Of a DNA stretch of 64,000 bases, positions 23,974 to 34,261 are shown piece after piece. The stretch comes from Siphonodentalium dalli (Eukaryota; Mollusca; Scaphopoda; Gadilida; Siphonodentaliidae): assembly GCA_032622095.1 (NCBI GenBank), contig CP136062.1, forward strand, positions 10,815,710-10,879,709, given 5' to 3'. The translations under genes were made by a program, and so were the position numbers. The notes beneath the pieces were generated by a model. The model worked only from the letters and a program-made list of their open reading frames with translations. It ran no database searches and was not told where the DNA came from. Position 1 is the first letter of the stretch. Every line of letters starts with the position of its first letter.

Positions 23974-24384
23974 GTGGTTAACTGTTTTTCTGGGATATCG
24001 ATTTGCAGTCATATTTGCGATGTTAACATACGTATATCTTCCGGCATCGCACGTGATATGCTTGAGCGGATCCTCGATCGGCGGTACGATCACCGGGTTG
24101 GTGATACGCGGGTGTCCGGTGTATTACCGCTCCACATATGCGTTTACAACATCCTACAAAGTCTCAGTTCAAGAAAGAGTTTCATTGATTCCATCAATGC
24201 CGATACGGCAATTGATTCTGTCACTCAATCCTGTCCACAGTGTGCTGTATTGGCTCAACTCCCCGCCGAAATACCAGAGTTCTCCACGTCAACACCATGC
24301 TCTGTTCCTGGTAAAGAGTTTGCATGTGACGTCATGTGCCGAGCTAAACAGAAGGTTTTTGTCATTCGTGACACTTTCTCATTA
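23974..24384 (+). pseudogene. retrotransposon integrase fragment
   Basis: The frame carries the end of an integrase zinc-binding domain (CPQC, the two Cys of the HHCC pattern) followed by the opening of the catalytic core, where FACDVMCRAKQ supplies the first Asp of the D,D-35-E triad and KVFVIRDTFS a beta-strand. Homology stops at 24382, where a TTAACGCCACC repeat starts, so the second Asp and Glu are lost. It may be from the same retrotransposon family as the gag remnant at 20873-21812, since both are LTR-type and 2.2 kb apart in the same orientation; this is inference. Not functional. Confidence 0.55.
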
Positions 24385-24520
24385 ACGCCACCGGTGTATA
24401 CTGTTGGCCAAATTATAGAAATCTGTGGCCCTATGTAGGTTTTATAAATAGATTGGGTCGCTTTAGTACTACCCCGAATGCGATAAAAGGTGTAGTTGTT
24501 ATTTATGTCGATGATGTTGA
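24382..24520. mobile_element. TTAACGCCACC MITE, left-end copy
   Basis: Begins TTAACGCCACCGGTGTATAC and shares AATCTGTGGCCCTATGT and ACTACCCCGAATG with the copy at 24592. It interrupts the integrase fragment. The right TIR is missing. Confidence 0.5.
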
Positions 24521-24591
24521 TTTTTGTTTTTTTCGATAAGATATGCCAAAAAATAATCTGTAAGTCCTATATTTGATTTTATTTTACTTTA

Positions 24592-24774
24592 TTAACGCCA
24601 CCGGTGTATACTGTTCTACAAGTTATAGAAATCTGTGGCCCTATGTGCTTTTTATAAATAGATAATTGTTTTTTTTTTGGGGTCGCATTAAAAGTTGTAG
24701 TGCTACCCCGAATGTGGTAAAAGGCGTAGTTATAATTTATATTTATGTGTAGTAATATGATCTTGGTGGCGTTA
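24592..24774. mobile_element. TTAACGCCACC MITE, complete copy
   Basis: TTAACGCCACC at the left, GGTGGCGTTA at the right, 183 bp, no coding frame. The right-end sequence with ACCATTTCTGA(C/T)TATGG beyond it also occurs at 13570-13605. Confidence 0.55.
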
Positions 24775-24799
24775 CCATTTCTGATTATGGTTTTCTTGT

Positions 24800-24990
24800 T
24801 GTACACAATGTTGTTGGGCGAGACTATACATATGTGTTAATCACATGCGTACACATTTGTGTGGTTGATCCAAACAATAGTGTTCACCGCCATTACACTA
24901 TTTGTATTGTTCTTGTACACACTGTTGTTGGGCAAGACAACACATATGTGTTAATAAAATGTGTACAAATTTGTGTGGTCGATCCAAACA
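24800..24990. repeat. GT/AC palindrome array, internal copy
   Basis: Two units sharing TGTTGTTGGGC, CATATGTGTTAAT and TGTGTGGTYGATCCAAACAA. The last phrase is the inverse of GTGTGGATCGACCAAACAA at about 9968-9987. Confidence 0.5.
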
Positions 24991-26835
24991 ATAGGCTGAT
25001 AATCCTGCAAAAAAAAATCATATTCAACGAAGAGTGTTTACACCGATATTTATTTGCCATACATATAGTTCGGCTATCGTTTGACGTTTTTTTTTCCTGC
25101 CATACATATGAAATGTTATAGTCTACTGATGCTTGACATGCGGCGCTGGACGTTTTCGAATATTAACTTATCAAACAGCAATCATGCATATCCCGGGGGT
25201 CCGCGGCCTTCTTTTGTGTACACAGCAGAAATCGTGATTGTCGAATGATATATCGTATAGCTATAGTCTTTAATTTCAATAATACAACGACACAAAACAA
25301 AACAGCCGTTTAACACATTCACATAATATTTTTGTCATCCGACGAGATTTCAAAGAAATTTTAAACTATAAGCGTGCATGTTTCAGTTCCATCAATGGGT
25401 TTCACATCACTAACTAGAATTTTCCTCCAACTTGAATGTATTGGAACAATTCGAAAGTCAGTCTCTGTTATATATACATATATATGTATATTGCTATACT
25501 GGTTGGCTGTCTTACACCAGACTCACCCTCACGTGTGTAGAAGAACAAGCTCTAAAACTAACTGAAGCTTTCTGAGATCCCTTGAACTATACAAGAAAAT
25601 TAAGGGCTCCAAAGAGGATAGTCTTTTTGAATGTATATATATCGGTGCAATTTCTAAGGAGAAATCTCGAGTTCACGAAGAATAGAAGTCATCTCCTCTT
25701 GCGCAGAAACCAAATTACAGCACACGACATCATCATATGTATACCAAAATCATTGATTGTGGAATTTGTGTCTAACTCGTACATTCCACCGTGGTTCTTG
25801 GTTGGTTGACTAGAGTTTATCTGCGTCGTTGCCAAGGCAGTCATGTCCATATCTTGTTATTTACATCGACGTCGCACCGCGTGGCCGCCATGATTTCACC
25901 ATTGAACCTGTAAGCAGAGAAGTTATTTTGTTTATAACATGCCATTGTGGGAATATTATTTACAGTGTATGTACATCTATAACAGTATTATAATTCATAC
26001 ATTAAAGAGCGCATTTTCAGAAAGGAATATAGTTTTTGAAACATGCTAAATATATACATGTACTACTCATTATAGCTTCACATAATGAATGTTCGGACAT
26101 TTTATTTTACTTTATCTATATGGCCAGATCGATGCCCCATTAAGCACAATCTTGACACGGGAAATTTGCAATTTTACATGAGGAATTTTAGCTATATAAC
26201 ACGATACATTCATATATAAGGATTATAATATGAGAAACATGGCGAGTTTGAAAATAACCCCCCCCCCCCTCCCCCTTTTTTATAGTATAAACGATAACTC
26301 TTCACCATGTACGTCACTTAATCCAAATGCTAATAATACTTTAATGACACATCTCACTATTCTGCAGTATTTATAATTTCAGATTATTTATAAGTTCATT
26401 ATTTGCTATTATGACATTTATTGAATGACAAAATATTCTTCACAATTTAAAGTTTTGGACACAAACGGTGGCTACATATGTATTAGATATACGACATCAC
26501 CCCCACCCGGCCCCTCCCTCGGTAACCGAATTTACGCAAGTTATACATAGCAGAGGATCCAAAATATGCATGCTAATTTTTCACATCGTCTTGGTAAACC
26601 ACCAATATAATTGACAAATAAATACCCCACCACCCAACAAATTGTTTCACTTGGTACATTGATCGTCCATTGTGGTATTTCAAGGTTTATTGCAACAGTG
26701 ATACTCATGATCATCATATTCAAATGAAATTAATTTCGAAACACCAATTTCACACATTTTGTGTGATTCCGGGTGCCACATATATAGAACTTCGTAGTAT
26801 ACGACTATATAGGGCATTCCAATGGAATCCACAAG
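24991..26835. other. no gene seen; C-tract
   Basis: AT-rich, with a C-rich run at 26258-26277 and a second C-rich patch near 26500. Open frames up to 75 codons resemble no known protein. No RNA gene recognised. Confidence 0.35.
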
Positions 26836-26839
26836 TCGC

Positions 26840-27290
26840 ATTCAGGGACGCGGCTCGATGGTCGCCGTTGGCGGGGGCCGGGGTGTCCACCTTCAAATGT
26901 CGAAGTGCACCCACCCTCCCCTTGAACCATATTTGTAGAATTATATTTGCACACCCCCTCTCGTTCTGAATTTTCTAATTGGTACCTCAAGCTTTCCAAC
27001 TATTAGAATTTCCAACCAAATGGAAGTCTTCCACCCGATGGCCATTTGAGGCAATTTTTTTTTACCAAAAGTAGAAAAATATGCTACTGTTTGTCTAAAA
27101 AAAATAAAAAATTCCCACTAATTACTGGTTGAAAAATCAAACAAAGAGAACAATTTCAACCTATTATAATGCATGTGGTGTAAAACTTGCAACTTTGCGT
27201 CAGGCATGAAATTTCCAACTGTTGGAATGTTTAGTAAATTTTACCGAGTTTGGGATAGGGTTATAGACACACCCTTCCCAATATCCGCCC
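26840..27290. repeat. C-tract repeat family, copy 2
   Basis: GGGACGCGGCTCGATGG, then TGCACCCACCCTCCCCTTGA, TTACTGGTTGAAAAATCAAA and GGCATGAAATTTCCAACTG. Matches 17665-17915 over most of its length; the 54.6-kb hAT interior has a similar CACCCCC...CCTTGAATCAG phrase. Confidence 0.5.
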
Positions 27291-27910
27291 TGTCGCCACG
27301 TCACTGGTCTCAGTAGATATTTCCTCTCATCTGCATTCCATATAAACACAAAAAACGTCGTTACTTTATCAACATGAGAACCTTACCGTGCAAAATAATA
27401 AAATTGTGGTTCTGGTTTAAAGCACGCTGTATAATATATAGTGTGTATGTGATGAACACACATTTGTTCAGTAAATGTCTTCACCACACAGTTGAATTTG
27501 TCAATTTACATAAAGACAATTTTCGAGCAGAAATAGGTTTTATGCTTCGGAAAGATGCGTATCATATAGACTACAGAAACAACAGATAAACCCAGATAAA
27601 CGCACAACTCTAAAGTGTAAATATATGACTATGCGATAGGGAATTGTTGAATCTGAAAATCCAAATCAAGTTTATTATTTCGTTCAATCATGTTATACAA
27701 AATAGATACGGACATTCTCACAAAGGTGAATATCTTGCCAATTTAAATAAAATCTTACCTTAACTATAGAAATAATCGAAGAGACCGCCCAATATATCGA
27801 ATTTCGAGATCCACCACAATCAACAAGACTCCATGTGTACACTTTACGGCAGCCTGTGAGCCTGTACGAAACAACGACGCGCGCGTGACCACCACGTGAA
27901 ATTTAAAAAA
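27291..27910. other. no gene seen
   Basis: An ATG-initiated 71-codon frame at 27374-27589 has no recognised domain and no supporting context. No repeat recognised. Confidence 0.3.
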
Positions 27911-27914
27911 CCGA

Positions 27915-28061
27915 CGTCACACACAAATATGTGTGGTGGTGTACACATATATGTGTGGATATTGGGTGATACACACATATGTGTGTATTATGTACACATT
28001 TATGTTCAGATAATGCCTCCACACAGTCATTGTGTGGAAGCTGCCACACAGTCCTTTTTAC
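27915..28061. repeat. GT/AC palindrome array with TIR-like tip (right)
   Basis: Palindromes such as ACACAAATATGTGT, TACACATATATGTGT, ACACACATATGTGTGT and CACACAGTCATTGTGTG. The tip GCCACACAGTCCTTTTTACA, read inverted, aligns with the left tip at 9830. The right part of a MITE follows without a gap. Confidence 0.55.
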
Positions 28062-28155
28062 AGGGTGGGTTCGTCGACTCGAATCAAATATTTTTTACCC
28101 CCGAAGCCAACGAAATAGTAATTTGGGGGTGCTTAATCGGATTGAGTACCTTTAA
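28062..28155 (+). mobile_element. right part of a TTAAAGGTACTC MITE, interrupted
   Basis: CTCGAATCAAATATTTTTT to ATCGGATTGAGTACCTTTAA is the right end of the MITE family. It starts close to the point at which the left part at 9700-9829 stops, in the same orientation and of a similar subfamily to the 46135-46540 copy. Confidence 0.6.
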
Positions 28156-28569
28156 AACAACTAATCCTTCAAATTATTACAACAACTATATACGGCTTAT
28201 CACTGAAGGTTTCTCATGCATCTCACCAGAGAGCCTCTAAATGCAGACTAAAAATCTACTTATCGGATTAAGTACACTCCCCGATACTTCGCAATACGAC
28301 CTTTAATCTACTTTCCAACTGAGACATACTTCGACAGCAATTTTAGCTGTTATAATATGCATTGTGTTCTCGCAATAAAATCTTCAAGGGTGACCCAGCC
28401 ATTGTTCACACCTAAATATCGACAGCAATTAACGCAGTCATAAAAGTTACATACTGCAACAATCAGATAAAAGTTGAAATATAAGACTTACAAATTATCT
28501 TTTTCATTTCTTTTATTTGTAATTGGCATAGCTTATCACAAACCAAAAATCAACATTATTGACATAATG
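28156..28569. other. no feature recognised
   Basis: AT-rich spacer with no coding, RNA or clear repeat signal. Confidence 0.4.
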
Positions 28570-29146
28570 TTAAAGGGGTACTGTACGCCACATGTTGTTG
28601 TTTGTTTCTATAGTCTCCGAGTCGGAGAATAAGGTAACAATTTTTCCATTATTTGAAAGTCTGTTGAGTACGAAGTCATGTTACGGATGACAAATTTACC
28701 GGAATGCAAAAATACAAATTGTCGTTGTCGAGTAATTTTTGTAAAGTTTTCAACCAAATGAATCAAATAAAAGTTATATTATATGCATACTAGTCCCATA
28801 TAATCATTTAAGTTATTGTATCGTCGCTAGTCAGTGAGTGGCTTGAGTGTTCTCCCCGTATATCATCATAATATTTTAAGCAATCGTGTGTGCGATCGGT
28901 TTAAAAATCCAGTATCCCTCAATTACTATTTTTGATTACGGTAATTCGTAATTTAATTGACAGTCATAAATTCAATTTATATCAAATTATTAACTTTTAA
29001 ATTATTAAATTTTAAGATAGCCTATTAACCTGAGCGTTTACAGAATACATCTTCGACTCAAATTACTTATGTTTCTATATATTATCGATATTAGATCGTT
29101 GTTGTCACCGGAAATTTAATGAAAATGGCGTACAGTACCCCTTTAA
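28570..29146. mobile_element. TTAA-flanked MITE with perfect TIRs
   Basis: Left end TTAAAGGGGTACTGTACG and right end its exact inverse; 21 bp match perfectly including TTAA. 577 bp, no coding capacity. TTAA on both sides is the expected target duplication for piggyBac- or Kolobok-type elements. One copy only was seen in this window. Confidence 0.75.
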
Positions 29147-29341
29147 GGACAATTGAAATTCCCAACTATATGTACACATTTTACCTGGCTCGGCCTCCGG
29201 GTCGCAGTTCGACTTTTTAAATATGTCCCAAAAATTCCCATTTCTATAAATAAAACGCCCATCGCCCACTGAAACCAAGAAACAGCGAGACATTATACAC
29301 GCGGAGCGCGAAATAAACTTCATTTTCGTACCAAGCCCTGT

Positions 29342-29414
29342 GCCAATGCATTCTCTTATATATGTGAGTCGACCATAGGTCGCCTCGCGTATATATATAA
29401 GAGAATGCATTGGC
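29342..29414. repeat. hairpin module, solitary copy
   Basis: GCCAATGCATTCTCTTATAT stem with a centre of TCGACCATAGGTCGCC; one arm has an extra TATA. It is followed by TTAACACATATTAAAAATG, recalling the spacer of the 4021-4426 element. Confidence 0.65.
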
Positions 29415-29486
29415 TTAACACATATTAAAAATGATAAAATTGTCAAAGAATGTAGAAAAATATTATAAAAATTGTTAAAAAATGTA

Positions 29487-30629
29487 AGAAACAAGAAATT
29501 ATGTAAAAAAGGACGACTGTTCAGTCACAACCTGCACTACTCAGACTAATATGTGTTGACTTATATGAACGTCAAGATTTAATTAACTATAAATATTGAT
29601 TATAACCAATTACGTACACGAAGTTGGTTGCTTGTGGTAGGGGGATTGTGTCTATACCTCAGAATTATCATATTGTACTCATATCTTTCAGACTTTCGTG
29701 GCTTTCCGGGGCCATTTTTTCGACTGGCCCATATATGCCCATTCTCAATTTGGATGAAATATTAGTTGTACTCGCCTCCACAACCCTTGACCTTGGTTGG
29801 AAATTGGGGTTATTATGAGTGAGAACTTGGGTTTACCCCCCTCATAACTTGGGTTGTTTGTTTGTTTCAAATCACAACCCAAATCATTAGAATATATAAA
29901 GTAAGAAAGAACATTCAATTTCCAAGAACATGTTTTTGTTTTATCTGTACAAATTCTATAGTGATTTTATAGTTTGGGATTTGATCAGTTTGATTACAAT
30001 TGCATGGAGCTACATTTATACCAGCGCGGACTCGGAGCCATGCACTATGAAACAACGTCAACCCAACCCAACCAAACCTAATGCCAACCATGCCAACATT
30101 ATGCTGCTTTGTGTGCTATGTCGCGTCACTGTCAAAACGTCAATAACTTTCGCGGGGAAATGCGCGTGCCAATATGACGTCGCTTTGGATACAACATATG
30201 ACGTAACCTAAAAACAGTTTACGTGAACCTGCTTTTACTAATTTAATTTACGTGAACCTGCTTTTACTAATTTAATAAACTAAAGAAAAGTTTATTTACT
30301 GATATGACAAACATTTTAGACATTTACGAGATGAGTCATGTTGTTTTCGCGATGTGGCTAACGAAAATGTGCAGCTTTACGTAATTTCCGTCATTTTCCG
30401 AATGGCATAGCAACCCGAGTCAGATCGGCAACATTTATGATTTAAGTAATGATTATTGTTTAAAGTATAAACCATGTAATGTCTTCACGCAATGAAAACG
30501 TGAAAAGTAACATTTTGTAGTTTTAATTTAATTGCAATGACGTTTCAAGATGGCGGCCCCTCAAATTCAAGATGGCGGCTCCCCTAATTCAAGATGGCGG
30601 CGCCCATGTTCGAAAGCGAACTTAGTATT
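29487..30629. repeat. large inverted repeat, left arm
   Basis: Reverse complement of 53375-54447. Paired landmarks are AAAAAAGGACGACTGT, AACCAATTACGTACACGAAG, AAATCACAACCCAAATCATT, GGAGCTACATTTATACCAGC and three blocks of CAAGATGGCGGC. Identity is high by eye, with small deletions. Together with element E sequence just inside both arms, the paired length approaches 1.9 kb. Confidence 0.8.
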
Positions 30630-31035
30630 ATCACAACCCAAAAGGGTTGTTTTACGGTATTGCGTAAGCGACGCAAGTAATATGATTACGTCAGTACGTA
30701 TGGACAACCCAAAAACACGTACGTCCATCTATAAAATGAAAAATGTGTTTCATAGGAGTGCCTGTATTTCTGGCCAACTTGGGATATATACGATCACGCC
30801 AGTACGTATGGACCGTAGGACGGCGACATGCATGTCACTCTGTGTCCAAAGGTTCGCTAATCCCAAGGTTCATTAAACCGAAGTTTCGCCATTCCCAAGG
30901 TTCTCTATATTCCGATCGATATTCAGAAGGTTTTTATAACTTTTATTTTGAAGTTTCATTCTATATTCTAAAGTTTTTAGAGGTTTCTTTAAAAGAAACC
31001 TAATATCATAAGACTCTTTTTATGAAGGAAATAAC

Positions 31036-31761
31036 TTAAAGGTACTCAATCCGATAAGATGCTGCTAAATTACTCCTTCCTTGGTTTCGGTGGGGGAAAA
31101 AATATTTGATCAGTGTCGAGGAACCCACACATCAAAGCTCAGAGTAATTAGATATCGATCTTTGCAGTTTGCTATTTTTATTGTTTCTGGGCCTGATCGT
31201 GTCAGAAGGACGAGGTCAAATGGGCGGTCTTCCAGATAAAGATGGATAACTGTAAAATCGTGGTAATAATAACTACTTGGTATTAGAGTTGTCCATCTTT
31301 TCTGGTTAAATACGCCCAGAATAGCAAACCTTCAGAATAGCGAACCTTCGATGTCTGAATAAGAACCTTTGGAATAGCGAATATGGAACCTTCGAGGAAC
31401 CCACAACATCAAAGCTCATAGTGATCAGATACCGATTTTTTAAATCTATCATTTAAATTTTTTAGTGGCCCAGCAAACAGCAGACGAGAATACTTTTTCT
31501 GACCAAATTGCAGATGAAGATGGATAATTCTCAAATCAACTGTTTTTTTGTGTGTGTGTCAGATGTTTGACAAATCAGCAATATTCGTTAAGCAAAAAGT
31601 TGATAAATTACAAGTTTTTGTCAATTTTATGCTATAATTGACTGCAGTTTTTTTTGGAGCAATTAATCGATTCTGTCAACTGAAGCGGCATTTCAAAAAA
31701 ATCTTCTTGTTGTTGGAATCTGATGATATGGGGACTATTGATTCGGATTGAGGACCTTTAA
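31036..31761. mobile_element. composite TTAAAGGTACTC MITE inside copy L
   Basis: Left tip TTAAAGGTACTCAATCCGAT at 31036, right tip ATTCGGATTGAGGACCTTTAA at 31761. Two partial MITE bodies are joined at about 31380 through repeats of the GAATAGCGAACCTTYG type, which looks like a recombination product. Confidence 0.55.
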
Positions 31762-31960
31762 GGGGAAAATATCTTTATTTGATAAATTTACATATAATAC
31801 CGTACTGAATACATTTTTATGAAACGGGTTACGTGGATGGGGCACAATGACTCAATGAGACATAATTTATGGCCTGTGGTAGGATCCAACTTCAGTAGAT
31901 GATAGGCACTTCAAAAATGAATGAGATAATTTGCCAAATGACTATTGATTTTGGGCTGGA

Positions 31961-32155
31961 GTGGATAAATATTTTAGATCAAACAAACTGATGTCATTGT
32001 GCAATAGTGATATGTTTGGTGCATTTCCTATATGGTTACTACTTAGGGGTGACCCCTTCTGTGAAGTAGATGATAAGAAACAAGTATTAAGGGTTGTCCC
32101 AGCTCGAGATTGCATGCTTGTTTGTGACTTTTGTGAGCTTTTATCGTACTCTTAG
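31961..32155 (+). CDS. short frame conserved between copies of element E (a)
   Basis: A 64-codon frame whose counterpart in copy 3 (38819-39010, minus) stays open with few amino-acid changes: FGAFPIWLLLRGDPFCEVDD is shared. Copy R has a 1-bp deletion that breaks it. Retention in two of three copies and ordinary codon composition suggest a former coding exon. No domain recognised; no promoter or splice sites established. Confidence 0.25.
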   Translation: MDKYFRSNKLMSLCNSDMFGAFPIWLLLRGDPFCEVDDKKQVLRVVPARDCMLVCDFCELLSYS

Positions 32156-33398
32156 ATGTCTAATCATTGTGATGGTCAACAATAGTGATAGCGGAGACCT
32201 AGACTGAAATTAACAATATTGATGGAAATTTAATTCTATTTAATTCTATTTCAATTTAATTCTATATATGTCTCTTTGCCAAAAAACTTAATGATCGTTG
32301 AGAATTTTATCTAAAATTACTAATCATGCTGACACTATTGGTTAATAGGCATCTGATAGTATATGAACATTTTAATAATTGCCCGGGAGGAATGGCATTA
32401 TTCCTGGCATGGTCTGAGAAAATGCTACTAGATTAAACATTTATATGATTGCCTCATTACTACATTAGTCATGTACATGTATAACTAGAAGGTCGTGACA
32501 GTTCAACTAAGTTGGCCTGGAATTATTATGTTTAGCATACATATTATTCCAATCCTAATGTGTCAAGTCGACAATAGCAAGTACGCAGGGCTATATTTAA
32601 TATGTTTTCCACAAATAGCCACTAGTTAATATATATATGCTAGCCATGCTGAGCAAGCTCCCGCTTTATGCTTAAGGTTTAAATCGAGAACACAGTGTTA
32701 AAATCATGAATTATTTAATATGTGAGAATGCTAAAACTAATCACCGTGCAATATAATTATTAAATTTAACTTGATGTGTCCATCACAGGAAATATAATTC
32801 ATACACACAGATGGAAAGTTGGCCCGGAAGCATATCCTCTCACCAGTCACTGCATGAACTATGCATTGTGCCGAGACCAAGTGGGATTGGGAGATGTTCT
32901 TCTTTTCCTTCACTCAACAAGAAGATAAATGACTCACTTTGTTAGTCACCAATCCACTGGGCTTCACATGTTTGTTACATCTGTGTGTCGAGTCTGTCGA
33001 CTGTAGATGGCTAGAATTGTATTTTGACCTGAGTCACATTCACAGTGAGTGGGTGAGGCTGAAGTCGTTGATAACTAAATTTAGTAATCTGTAATCACTA
33101 AATTGACTAATACAATCCTAATATTATTAGATTAGTAAGCCACATGAACGCTTTCACCGATTACTGCGTCCACAAGTTCCAGCTACGCGCTACGTTCAAC
33201 GGTTCATGACTGAACTATACTGTGTATAGTAAATCAGTCAGCTCTAAAATGTCCATTTTCTGATTTCCTTGACCCAAGTTGAGGTTTGACATGACAGTGT
33301 TAGATATTAACAATTAAATTTACTATTTAGAGAAGTAGTTAGTAGATTGAACGATTTGCCGCTTGCAGTTGAAACTCTAAGTCTAACCACTAAACCAG

Positions 33399-33620
33399 TC
33401 AATGTGAAAACAGACTTAAAATTGAACTAATAAGTGAATAACAGAACAAGTCAAATCGCCGTGGTGAGCAGTCTGCACAGACCAGTCCACATTCCATTCC
33501 AGTGACCTTCATTTTCATATTTTTTTCAGTCACAGATTCGTCATTGAGTTTCTTTCCGACTGACTGATTTTCACTTTGAACACAGTTCACTTCAAGTTCA
33601 ACTTCAAAACAACTTAACAA
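33399..33620 (-). CDS. short frame conserved between copies of element E (b)
   Basis: Shares VNCVQSENQSVGKKLNDESV and VTEKNM with the plus-strand frame at 37490-37753 in copy 3. Copy 3 and copy R have TGA where this copy has TGC, so the frames end differently. Opposite orientation to frame (a) within the element. Unrecognised protein; it may be a fossil exon. Confidence 0.25.
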   Translation of the reverse strand: MLSCFEVELEVNCVQSENQSVGKKLNDESVTEKNMKMKVTGMECGLVCADCSPRRFDLFCYSLISSILSLFSH

Positions 33621-34261
33621 GTTGTTGTTGTTGACATGTTCATGATGTTGTTGTTATTCTTCTTCTTCTTTTGACTGCTTTGACTCTAAAGTCATTCCAG
33701 TAATTGGCTCGTAGTGCTATCTTCGCTTGTGCTTTCTCGTTTGTTCTCAACGCTTACGAAGTTACGTGCTGTGATACCGTTGTACATTTAAGATACGAGC
33801 GATAACAATAACAAGCAATTCCATTTCAAATTTCGCAAACAAGAGAGCGCCACCATTTTGTAACGAAATTACGTCATCATTTCCAACGTTGCTATGGCCT
33901 GCCAGGGGACGTAAAAATTCCTTCCTTCATCTATGGTAATATTCTAACTGTAACGGTACGGAATCTGGCGAGGTTTGCCGAATGCTATGCGCCCGCGTCA
34001 GCTAAATCCACATTAAGCATTTAATTTTGAATAAGGTTGATTTTGTTTTTCAAATTTAATAGTGTTGCTATAGGGAGGCTGATCGAAGAAGAAAAATAAA
34101 TTCGTTTTATTAATTTGACAATTCTATTCCAACATGGCGGCCACCATAGGGCCCCATAGGTCTGAATCGCCCGGATGTAAAAACAATTTTTTCATGTTGA
34201 TAGGGTATATAAATTACTGACGTCACAACTATACTTGCATCGCTTATGTTACTGTAAAACA

